From: Tridacna crocea
Lineage: Eukaryota; Mollusca; Bivalvia; Cardiida; Cardiidae
NCBI GenBank assembly: GCA_943736015.1
Contig: OX031058.1
Span: 13,169,001-13,233,000 of the forward strand
DNA length: 64,000 bases
Direction of reading: 5' to 3'
Part shown: in pieces, positions 63,724 through 64,000 of the stretch
Position numbering within the stretch: the first letter of the stretch is position 1
Layout: every line of letters starts with the position of its first letter
Notes under the pieces: generated by a model
Told to the model about the DNA's origin: nothing
The model's database searches: none
Seen by the model: only the letters and a program-made list of their open reading frames with translations
Made by a program: the position numbers and the translations under genes

Positions 63724-63907
63724 CTAAAAAGAACCTACTTCAGAAAGTTCTGCAGGTTTCCGTATGGAACATATTCCATCACGAGACATATTGGTTCCAT
63801 GACTGTACAGGCGCCCATCATTGACACTATATTAGGATGGGATCCAAGACGTTTCATAAGGGCTATTTCCGCCAACAAGTCTTCCTTGTACGAGATCGGG
63901 GCCGAAT
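26546..63907 (-). CDS. Receptor tyrosine kinase, C-terminal part (RET/FGFR-like), five exons in window
   Basis: The spliced minus-strand product covers about 334 residues. Exons are 63739-63907, 56710-56860, 33536-33791, 27728-27824 and 26546-26876. The split codons fit at every junction (phases 2, 0, 1 and 2). Order of landmarks: alphaC with AEIALMKRL, beta4-beta5 with [11 protein letters not shown] and CLVMEY, kinase insert (about residues 57-98), catalytic loop HRDLAARN (117-124), CDFGLSRD (136-143), activation-loop tyrosines in [43 protein letters not shown], and the RMEKP...RQCW...RPSF subdomain XI block. A tail of about 85 residues with YLEL follows. WMAIESL and [10 protein letters not shown] recall RET; YKK-TNG-LP recalls FGFR; Cys before DFG recalls PDGFR/VEGFR. 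Such mixtures are also annotated Cad96Ca-like in invertebrates, so I give no symbol. All catalytic residues visible here are intact. The upstream exons lie outside the window. Confidence 0.93.
27322..27583. mobile_element. Family C MITE in the last RTK intron
   Basis: TATGGCTTGCAACACGCGAAAAG to CCGTGTTGCAGACCA, with both inner hairpins intact. It makes up nearly a third of this 851-base intron. Confidence 0.85.
27728..27824 (-). CDS. RTK gene, penultimate exon (subdomain X)
   Basis: 97 bases. Acceptor TACTTTCAG and donor GTAAGTG flank a frame reading [20 protein letters not shown] then [11 protein letters not shown]. The first two bases complete the Gly codon of the previous exon. PYP and RMEKP-NC are standard RTK subdomain X features. 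Confidence 0.92.
27908..28140. mobile_element. Family E MITE, worn
   Basis: AAAGGGACCTTTTAGGAATTC, hairpin AGCCTGGTCAGCCTGTGCAATTCGCGAAG, right mark GTTATGGGTCACATATG. Confidence 0.6.
28175..28425. repeat. C-rich minisatellite, arm 1
   Basis: About 18 irregular units built on CCCCCTGGACAATTG, 13-15 bases each. Long open frames appear in several frames as PPGQL or TITPWT repeats and are not genes. Confidence 0.85.
28545..28800. repeat. G-rich minisatellite, inverted arm 2
   Basis: The same unit reversed (CAATTGTCCAGGGGG), about 18 units. About 120 bases separate it from arm 1. Frames such as [12 protein letters not shown] are repeat translation. Confidence 0.85.
28800..29010. mobile_element. 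Family D fragment beside the minisatellite
   Basis: GGGTTTAATGGATCTCCGTGATG, then TTTCGACTCATGTCAGCCTGCC; the second half of the hairpin is lost. A matching D start (AAAGGGGGTTTAATGAGTC) lies left of arm 1 at about 28152, so the minisatellites split or duplicated a D element. Confidence 0.6.
29455..29720 (+). repeat. tRNA-derived SINE-like repeat, copy 2
   Basis: A-box-like GATAGCTAAGTTGGTAAGG, B-box-like AGTATGATTCCCAG, then the body GACTACTGTTTCCACGATGG. Sister of the repeat at 11930. Confidence 0.6.
29738..29782. repeat. GAAT tetranucleotide microsatellite
   Basis: About ten AATG repeats follow directly on the SINE 3' end, as is common for SINE tails. Confidence 0.85.
30330..30530. mobile_element. 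Family E MITE, partial
   Basis: Hairpin CGACCCTGGGCAGCCTGCGCAATTCGCACAAGC, then CTTGACCAGGGTTGACAC. Confidence 0.6.
30578..30843. mobile_element. Family C double-hairpin MITE
   Basis: GTTTGCAACAGGCGAAGAGGGGC to GCATGTTACAAGCC, with both hairpins. Confidence 0.82.
31084..31190. mobile_element. Short MITE with 25-bp inverted ends
   Basis: AATAATCAACTGGTTATTT at the left is mirrored by AAATAACCAGTTGATTATC at the right, around about 55 unpaired bases. No second copy was noticed in the window. Confidence 0.6.
31195..31420. mobile_element. Family D element, worn
   Basis: ACATCTTTATGATACATTACACC, GTAAACTGGTCTTTTGACATG, and AGTCCCCTTTTCACAGAACAT. Confidence 0.55.
31793..32065. mobile_element. Family D element
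   Basis: CATGCTCGGGCGAAAGACAGC to AAAGCCACTTTCAACAGGGCA, with the perfect hairpin GGTGAGCCTGCGCGG / CTGCGCAGGCTCACC. GGTCAG has become GGTGAG and its partner changed to match. Confidence 0.75.
32186..32400. mobile_element. Family A remnant
   Basis: TTAAACCCATTAGC start, AAAAGAAGAAAATACTAGTTACCAG core, heavily mutated right half. Confidence 0.45.
33140..33315 (-). mobile_element. Family A MITE, decayed
   Basis: GCAAACATTCTGGAAAAGGAGG and its mirror CTCCTTTTCCCGCAACGG, joined directly to the next family A copy. Confidence 0.6.
33316..33470 (-). mobile_element. Family A MITE, right end missing
   Basis: TTAACCCTTTCCC and a perfect core (centre GCTGGCAACCAGC). It stops near 33470, about 65 bases from the RTK exon border at 33536. 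Confidence 0.8.
33536..33791 (-). CDS. RTK gene, catalytic exon (HRD and DFG)
   Basis: 256 bases. Acceptor TTTATTTTCAG and donor GTAAGTACAGG. It encodes [52 protein letters not shown] and [10 protein letters not shown] with [16 protein letters not shown]. It starts in phase 0 and ends on one base of a Gly codon. Asp119 (catalytic base) and Asp137 (metal binding) of the partial product are present. The AAR of HRDLAARN marks a receptor-type tyrosine kinase rather than a serine kinase. Confidence 0.95.
33850..33962 (-). repeat. Family H repeat, reversed fragment
   Basis: GGGTTTATTTCCTTCGGCTTTGC and TCTTCGACAAATACCAC are the reverse complement of the family H left end (16195, 44155). Confidence 0.55.
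33969..34040. mobile_element. Family C fragment
   Basis: Only the right end remains: GCAGGCTGATCCGAAACGAC to CCCCTTTTCGCCTGTTGC. It abuts a complete copy. Confidence 0.65.
34041..34308. mobile_element. Family C double-hairpin MITE
   Basis: ATGGCTTGCAACACGCGAATAGG to GCGCGTTGCAAGCC; the inner hairpins carry small mismatches. Confidence 0.85.
34960..35030. mobile_element. Family B hairpin, perfect core
   Basis: AAGATCAGACTGCACAGAAC, then GTGCAGTCTGATCTTGGATT. The flanks are shorter than in full copies. Confidence 0.65.
35169..35255. repeat. Short hairpin element, copy 2
   Basis: TTCGTAACTACAGCTTG, a short loop, and its mirror, with three or four mismatches further out. Sister of 861-945. Confidence 0.75.
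35690..35790 (+). mobile_element. Family B remnant
   Basis: TTGACTGCTAAGCGCGGCTTAATG and GCAGTCTGATCCTGGATCTA. The left arm of the hairpin is missing. Confidence 0.5.
36145..36620. repeat. Pyrimidine-rich tandem repeat, about 100-bp unit, about 5 copies
   Basis: Each unit has CGGCAATG-ATTTCAACCACTA, TTTTTCTCCGTCCGTCCAT and CTCCCACACGCGGCAATG. The unit motif ATTTTCAACC or ATTTCAACC recurs near 36231, 36331, 36424 and 36523. Three-frame open reading follows from the repeat; these are not genes. Confidence 0.85.
36625..36890. mobile_element. Family D element, intact
   Basis: CTGGCAAAAGGGGGCTTAATGC to TTAAGTCCCCTTTTCACAGAG, with the hairpin GGCCCAGGTCAGCCTGCGCGG and mirror. It lies directly after the 100-bp tandem repeat. 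Confidence 0.82.
37145..37625. repeat. ATCC/CCAT microsatellite tract
   Basis: Opens with GATCGATCGATCGATCC, then long runs of CATCCATCC broken by AACCAACC-type variants. The [10 protein letters not shown] and DGWMDGWM frames are microsatellite translation. Confidence 0.95.
38022..38226 (-). mobile_element. Family A MITE, short copy (205 bp)
   Basis: TTAATCCTTTACC to AAAGTTAA. The core centre is shortened to ATGCTGAACCAGCAT. Confidence 0.8.
38308..38535 (+). mobile_element. Family A MITE, GCTCG-core type (228 bp)
   Basis: TTAACCCTTTCCC to GACAGGGTTAA. The core is GGAGAAATTGCTCGTTACGAGC with its mirror. Sister of 53473-53704. Confidence 0.87.
38610..39178 (+). repeat. Family F repeat, copy 3, split by a family A insertion
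   Basis: The left part (CATTATCTCCCGCTAGATAGC to about 38800) and right part (about 39060 to CTTCGAAGAATATGGAATGCG) match family F. Family A at 38815-39043 divides them. Confidence 0.65.
38815..39043 (+). mobile_element. Family A MITE nested in family F (229 bp)
   Basis: TTAACTCATTACC to GGATTAA. Core centre GCTGGTTACCAGC. Confidence 0.88.
39205..39420 (+). mobile_element. Family A remnant
   Basis: TTATTTTCTCCTTTTCTAAG, then AAATGACAAATTGTTAGCC and TTTTGCGGACAACTTC. Hairpin lost. Confidence 0.35.
39486..39713 (+). mobile_element. Family A MITE, full length (228 bp)
   Basis: TTAACCCTTTCCC to GGGAAAGGGTTAA. The core hairpin is perfect, centre GCTGGTTACCAGC. Confidence 0.9.
39720..40600. other. 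RTK intron, nothing recognised
   Basis: AT-rich sequence with no assigned repeat and no exon-like frame. Confidence 0.35.
40612..40745. mobile_element. Family B hairpin in variant flanks
   Basis: AAGATAAGACTGCACAGAATG, then GTGCAGTCTGATCTTGGATC, with outer CTTTCAGCGCCATAAGCG instead of the usual ends. Confidence 0.6.
41100..41590. repeat. Possible remnant of the TAGCTCCAC-type element
   Basis: ACGCACAGACGGGGACGCACG and GACACAGAGCCATGACAATAG resemble the ends of the mollusc-type repeat seen at 45381. The borders are unclear. Confidence 0.3.
41935..42235 (-). repeat. tRNA-derived SINE
   Basis: On the minus strand it opens with GTCGATATAGCTCAGTAGGTAGAGCG (A box) and reaches GGTTGTGGGTTCGAATCC (B box) about 60 bases on. 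A non-tRNA body of about 200 bases follows and ends near ATAAATAAACGG. The head is close to a tRNA, but its variable part is too long for a normal tRNA gene. Confidence 0.7.
42358..42586 (+). mobile_element. Family A MITE, full length (229 bp)
   Basis: TTAACTCATTACC to GGTAATGGGTTAA. Confidence 0.88.
43020..43200 (+). mobile_element. Family B MITE
   Basis: TTTGCGGACAGTGTAGATCTAGG, hairpin GATCAGACTGCACAGAACCTGCAG and mirror, TCCGATATTTG. First of three clustered copies. Confidence 0.7.
43214..43445 (+). mobile_element. Family B MITE
   Basis: AAACTCTTAGCCGACTCTCTGACC to CTTGTCCTACTAAAT; the hairpin has mismatches (GACTGAATAGAACATGCAGTC). Confidence 0.7.
43428..43612 (-). mobile_element. Family B MITE, inverted neighbour
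   Basis: CTTGTCCTACTAAATAACTAAC to CAGTGAGTCGCTCACACTTAC. Opposite orientation to the adjoining copy. Confidence 0.65.
43890..44090 (-). mobile_element. Possible mariner-like end fragment
   Basis: GGGATGTTCAAAAAGTATACAG resembles terminal repeats of some Tc1/mariner elements. No transposase frame is present. Confidence 0.25.
44155..44520 (+). repeat. Family H dispersed repeat, copy 2
   Basis: GTGGTATTTGTCGAAGACTAC to ATTGCGCGCTACTCCATTTG. Same order as 16195-16562, with moderate divergence. Confidence 0.65.
44803..45030 (-). mobile_element. Family A MITE, full length (228 bp)
   Basis: TTAACCCTTTCC to TGGTAAAGAGTGAA. The right TTAA has mutated to TGAA. One hairpin mismatch (AACCAACAT). Confidence 0.82.
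45381..46225 (+). mobile_element. Mollusc-type non-autonomous element (TAGCTCCAC...GGCCCTCTT)
   Basis: Starts TTAGCTCCACTGGCCGAAGG with the hairpin TGGCCGAAGGCCA, then a GCGTCCGTCCGT run. It ends with GTCAGTGGAGCGA, echoing the start inverted, and two hairpins GGGCCATCATGGCCC and GGGCCACCATGGCCC before CTCTTC. No coding frame. Confidence 0.55.
46355..46425. mobile_element. Family B remnant
   Basis: ATGTGCAGTCTGATCTTGTTT, then ACACCGTCCGCAAAAGGGAC. Confidence 0.5.
46725..46895 (+). mobile_element. Family B MITE, split by a SINE
   Basis: CTTAGGCTGTAAGTGTGAATC, perfect hairpin AAGATCAGACTGCACAGAAC and mirror. The right tail is replaced by the SINE that follows. Confidence 0.7.
46897..47110 (-). 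repeat. tRNA-derived SINE
   Basis: Minus strand: GTCCGTGGTCGTGAGGTAGAG (A box), GAGTTCGAAACCC (B box), body GTGTCAACTTTGGGATTTTTC, tail GTACTGGTGTAGTTCCCAG. A second copy is at 54555-54770 on the plus strand. Confidence 0.75.
47153..47591 (-). mobile_element. Family B MITE carrying a family A insertion
   Basis: AACCCTTATCCTGCTAGATAAG to GCCTAGTAATTAAC. The sequence is interrupted at GCTGT|TTAA by 47219-47448. Confidence 0.75.
47219..47448 (+). mobile_element. Family A MITE nested in family B (230 bp)
   Basis: TTAACTCATTACC to AATGGGTTAA. In the uninterrupted family B copy at 2760 the same place reads GCTGTTTCAAAAATATG. Confidence 0.88.
47592..48054. other. RTK intron with an inverted pair of short motifs
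   Basis: GTTAAGGTAAGACCTGTGTAATG at about 47650 is mirrored by CATTACACAGGTCTTACCTTAAC at about 48002, marking the ends of an otherwise uncharacterised element of about 370 bases. Confidence 0.6.
48055..48280. mobile_element. Family A MITE, subfamily 2
   Basis: TTAACCCTTTACCCC to CTATGGAGTAAAG. Core GGTGAAATTGCTCGTCACGAGC with its mirror. Inverted sister of 4991-5219. Confidence 0.8.
48340..49260. other. RTK intron, nothing recognised
   Basis: No repeat family or exon was identified. A degraded family B hairpin follows at about 49270-49330. Confidence 0.35.
49470..49735. mobile_element. Family D element, intact
   Basis: CTCTATGAAAAGGGGCATTAAT, hairpin GGCCCAGGTCAGCCTGCGCAA and mirror, then TTAAATCCCCTTTACCAGAGC. 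Confidence 0.78.
50140..50270 (+). repeat. Possible tRNA-derived SINE head
   Basis: GATAGTAGTGAACTAAGCTTG and GGTGGTTCGATTAGAGG sit at A- and B-box spacing. Only one copy was noticed. Confidence 0.35.
50400..50745 (+). repeat. Family F repeat, copy 4
   Basis: CATTATCTCCCGATAGATGAC to AATATTCAAAGAAAATGACAC, including AAACAGGCCTGATTTCTCC. Confidence 0.7.
51470..51745. mobile_element. Family D element, intact
   Basis: CTCTGGCAAAAGGAGGCTTCATG to TTAAGCCCCCTTTTCACAGAGC, with the perfect GGTCAGCCTGCGCGG hairpin. Confidence 0.82.
52078..52290 (+). mobile_element. Family B MITE, full length
   Basis: AGGCTGCTAAGCGTGACTCAC, perfect hairpin, tail TATATAGCAGGATAAGTCTTAAC. Confidence 0.8.
52287..52440 (+). 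mobile_element. Family B MITE, tandem partner
   Basis: TTAACTGATAAGCTGCTAAGC starts where the previous copy ends. Hairpin CAGACTGCACAGAACGTCC has mismatches. Confidence 0.7.
52712..52943 (-). mobile_element. Family A MITE, full length (232 bp)
   Basis: TTAACCCTTTACC to TGGTAAAGGGTAAA. The right TTAA has mutated to TAAA. Core perfect. Confidence 0.85.
53138..53205. mobile_element. Family A remnant
   Basis: AAAAAACATTGAGAGAGAAAG and CCGGTTACCAAGATCC; ends lost. Confidence 0.35.
53300..53440 (+). CDS. Possible exon or pseudo-exon, unrecognised
   Basis: A long T-tract ending in CCAG is a good acceptor. It is followed by an open frame reading [20 protein letters not shown] and [20 protein letters not shown] then GPSKK, which looks protein-like. 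The only donor-like site in phase range is CAAGTAATT near 53400, and no partner exon was found. It lies on the strand opposite to the RTK inside its largest intron. It could be a captured fragment of a gene or transposon. Confidence 0.25.
53473..53704 (+). mobile_element. Family A MITE, GCTCG-core type (232 bp)
   Basis: TTAACCCTTTTC to GGGAAAGGGTTAA. Core GCTCGTTACGAGC. Confidence 0.87.
53957..54191 (+). mobile_element. Family A MITE, subfamily 2-like (235 bp)
   Basis: TTAACCCTTTACC to AAAGAGTTAA. GCTCGTTACGAGC core, and right flank CAAAATGAGTATCTACGGAG shared with 48055. Confidence 0.85.
54555..54770 (+). repeat. tRNA-derived SINE, copy 2
   Basis: GTCCGTGGTCGTGAGGTAGAG, GAGTTCGATACCC, GTGTCAACTTTGGGATTTTTC. 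The tail ends at ACAATAAATATG. Same family as 46897. Confidence 0.78.
55180..55290 (-). mobile_element. Family B remnant
   Basis: GTATGGATCCGAGATCAGACTGC, then a mutated mirror arm and CCCAAGGGTTAAC. Confidence 0.5.
55340..55460. mobile_element. Family A remnant
   Basis: CCATTTTTGAAACACTTTGAG, then ACCATTGGTTCTGTTACTTG; strongly diverged. The stretches 54775-55180 and 55460-55985 hold nothing recognised. Confidence 0.35.
56013..56206 (+). mobile_element. Family A MITE nested in family D (194 bp, half hairpin)
   Basis: TTAACTCTTTACC to GGTAATGGGTTAA, inserted in the TTAA of GGGTTTAATGCATCTG. One hairpin arm is deleted: AAAACATTGTGG runs straight into TTACCAGC. Confidence 0.85.
56335..56598. 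mobile_element. Family C MITE nested in family D
   Basis: GGCTTGCAACATGCGAAAAGG to GCGTATTGCAGGCC, flanked by AAAATGG and AAATGG, a likely target duplication of AAATGG. Confidence 0.8.
56710..56860 (-). CDS. RTK gene, kinase-insert exon
   Basis: 151 bases. Acceptor TAATCTTACAG and donor GTGAGTACA. One base completes Lys, then [40 protein letters not shown] and [10 protein letters not shown]. The acidic stretch is the insert between kinase lobes. [12 protein letters not shown] is helix alphaE, continued by EYLAEKK in the next exon; RET has a comparable insert before LISFAWQI. Confidence 0.92.
56895..57122 (+). mobile_element. Family A MITE
   Basis: CTAAATCTTTACC to GGTAAAGGGTTAC; both TTAA ends are mutated, the core is near perfect. 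Confidence 0.8.
57225..57268. mobile_element. Family B half-hairpin
   Basis: GATAGTGAAGATCCAAGATC and CAGACTGCACGTTCTTAC; the second arm is replaced by SINE sequence. Confidence 0.5.
57270..57405 (-). repeat. tRNA-derived SINE
   Basis: Minus strand: TTTAGCTCAGTGGTTATGG (A box), GAGTTCGAGTCCCGCCAG (B box), tail TGCATTTGTTGCGAACTTTC. Sister of 61225-61360. Confidence 0.7.
57559..57783 (+). pseudogene. Harbinger nuclease N-terminal fragment
   Basis: From [23 protein letters not shown], then [20 protein letters not shown] and HRHGIFHTL. The pattern RRRRW-VHPI...GIFH-L is the familiar N-terminus of HARBI1-like nucleases. It breaks off before any DDE residue and ends in a different sequence, so it cannot be a transposase. 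Confidence 0.55.
57690..57766 (-). pseudogene. Possible start of the Harbinger partner (DNA-binding) gene
   Basis: A minus-strand ATG at 57766 opens [17 protein letters not shown] and then enters antisense of the nuclease fragment. Harbinger elements normally carry a second, often divergent Myb/SANT or MADF-like gene. Identity is inferred from position and charge, not from a recognised domain. Confidence 0.3.
58452..58695. mobile_element. Family D element, intact
   Basis: CTCTGGCTAAAGGGGGCTTAG to AAGCCCCCTTATTACAGAG, with the perfect GGCCCAGGTCAGCCTGCGCGG hairpin. Confidence 0.82.
58870..58940. mobile_element. Family B remnant
   Basis: GACAGTGTAGGTCAAGATCAC, then CTTGCAGTCTGATCTCGATC. Confidence 0.5.
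59126..59370 (+). mobile_element. Family A MITE, decayed
   Basis: TTAAGCCTTTACT to GGCTTAA. The core is worn (GAAATGCTATTTACAAGTATTTTC) and an A-rich insertion follows GCAGACGACAAA. Confidence 0.65.
59640..60054 (-). mobile_element. Family B MITE carrying a family A insertion
   Basis: AACCTGCTTATTATAAATT (about 59618) to TCTGATCTTGAATTAAGCTG, TCTGCAAAAGG, then after the insertion TGAATCGCCCGTATAGCAG and GAGGGTTAAC. Confidence 0.65.
59793..60021 (+). mobile_element. Family A MITE nested in family B (229 bp)
   Basis: TTAACTCTTTACC to GGTAATGGGTTAA, in a site reading AAAAGG|TTAA|TGAATCGC. Intact B copies read AAAAGGTCAGTGAGTCGC there. Confidence 0.88.
60090..60218 (-). mobile_element. Family B MITE, partial
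   Basis: ATCTCCTTATCGGACAGTGTAG, hairpin GATCAGACTGCACGTTTTGTGC and mirror, CAGCCTACGGGTTAA. Confidence 0.75.
60565..60768 (+). mobile_element. Family B MITE
   Basis: CCCTTAGGCTACAAAGCGCGAC, perfect hairpin AAGATCAGACTGCACAAAAC and mirror, tail TTCAGGAGCAGATTAAGAC. Confidence 0.78.
60890..61118 (+). mobile_element. Family A MITE, full length (229 bp)
   Basis: TTAACCCATTACC to GGTAATGGGTTAA; core perfect except GGGAAAAAGAG in one arm. Confidence 0.88.
61225..61360 (+). repeat. tRNA-derived SINE
   Basis: TTTGGCTCAGTGGTTATGG (A box), GGGTCCGAATCCCGCCAGG (B box), tail TGCATTTGCTGCGAACTTTC. Short type, shared with 57270. Confidence 0.7.
61366..61720. mobile_element. Family A remnant
   Basis: ATGCTAGTTACCAGCATC and AACAGTGTGGGAAATTG with A-rich expansions. 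Confidence 0.4.
61872..62122. mobile_element. Family D element
   Basis: CTGTAAGAAAGAGGCTTAATG to TTAAGTCCCCTTTTGTCAGAGC; hairpin GACCCAGGTCAGCCTCCGCAG and mirror. Confidence 0.78.
62195..62270. mobile_element. Family B hairpin
   Basis: CATAGATCCAAGATCAGACTGC, then CTGTCTGATCTTGGATCTATG: arms extended to about 28 bases. Confidence 0.65.
62430..62665 (-). repeat. tRNA-derived SINE-like repeat
   Basis: Minus strand begins CAGGCCCGCCCGTATAGC with an A-box-like section and runs into a tail containing CCGCCGTAATATGACCG. Sister of 10330-10562. Confidence 0.55.
62908..63003. mobile_element. Family A core-only copy
   Basis: AAAACATTGCGACCAAAAGAG, AAATTGCTCGTTTCGAGCAATTT, then the mirror CTATTGGTCACAATGTTTTT. 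Both arms carry the same unusual GACCAA. Confidence 0.7.
63455..63480. promoter_or_regulatory. E-box pair near a possible start
   Basis: CACGTG at 63455-63460 and CACATGACC at about 63471, 10-35 bases upstream of AAAATGGCG. This would be a compact promoter if 63490 is a real start. Confidence 0.25.
63490..63537 (+). CDS. Possible first coding exon ([16 protein letters not shown])
   Basis: AAAATGGCG start context, 16 codons, then CAG|GTCATA. The donor is weak and the frame stops soon after if unspliced. No downstream exon is visible before the window ends. It lies on the plus strand inside an RTK intron. Unrecognised. Confidence 0.25.
63668..63722. repeat. GA microsatellite
   Basis: About 26 GA units, ending about 17 bases from the RTK exon at 63739, on the donor side of the minus-strand exon. 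The ERERER frame is microsatellite translation. Confidence 0.95.
63739..63907 (-). CDS. RTK gene, alphaC to hinge exon
   Basis: 169 bases. Acceptor TTATTTTCTAG and donor GTAGGT. It reads [55 protein letters not shown]. The alphaC glutamate is in AEIALMK. The residue before EY in LVMEY, the gatekeeper position, is Met where RET and FGFR have Val. The exon starts with two bases of a codon, so at least one further upstream exon holds the glycine loop and the VAIK-type lysine. Confidence 0.93.
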
Positions 63908-64000
63908 CTAGAAAATAAATAAGTAAGCGGAATTGCATGTATAAATGTCACGAAAATATGCATGCTATTGGTCAAATCACAAGACGGTAAGATCTAGATA

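Noticed and set aside
63568-63918. 116-codon plus-strand frame with an Arg/Glu run
   Set aside because: The middle is a GA microsatellite and the end is antisense to a verified RTK exon.

Overview
The window is AT-rich animal DNA with split genes, long introns, tRNA-derived SINE-like repeats, microsatellites and a very dense load of short palindromic DNA transposons. Two elements, a GACGGGCGTAT-ended repeat with an internal 156-bp satellite and a repeat starting TTTAGCTCCACTGGCC, are of types I associate with bivalve mollusc genomes. A heterodont bivalve is my best guess from memory of such repeats; it has not been tested by any search.

One gene is certain. A receptor tyrosine kinase lies on the minus strand from about 63.9 kb down to 26.5 kb. 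Five exons (63739-63907, 56710-56860, 33536-33791, 27728-27824, 26546-26876) have GT/AG borders and matching reading phases. They encode the kinase domain from helix alphaC to its end, plus a C-terminal tail and stop. The ATP-binding glycine loop, the catalytic lysine, the membrane segment and the ectodomain must lie beyond the right edge of the window. The four introns measure about 6.9, 22.9, 5.7 and 0.85 kb and are filled with repeats.

A second, unrecognised gene lies on the plus strand at 14253-16090. It has two phase-matched exons, about 277 codons, a basic coiled-coil-like N-terminal half and AATAAA just after the stop. A short possible alternative first exon with a strong GTAAGT donor sits at 9679-9710. 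Weaker exon-like pieces are at 4206-4500, 53300-53440 and 63490-63537.

The rest is mainly repeats, labelled here by letter. A: about 229-bp TTAA-bounded palindromic MITE, more than 25 copies. B: about 215-bp TTAA-bounded MITE with a GATCAGACTGCAC hairpin, about 30 copies or remnants. C: about 265-bp double-hairpin MITE. D and E: other families whose central hairpin nearly matches that of C. F: about 350-bp repeat. G: MITE with GGTCCGTATTCACCAACC ends. H: about 365-bp dispersed repeat. Nested insertions at TTAA (A into D, B and F; B into D) show that A and B behave like piggyBac-type non-autonomous elements. There is also a PIF/Harbinger remnant at 57419-57984, two SINE-like families with paired copies, a 156-bp satellite (19236-20483), a pair of inverted C/G-rich minisatellites (28175-28800), an ATCC microsatellite (37145-37625) and a GA microsatellite (63668-63722). 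Nearly all other open frames are translations of these repeats.
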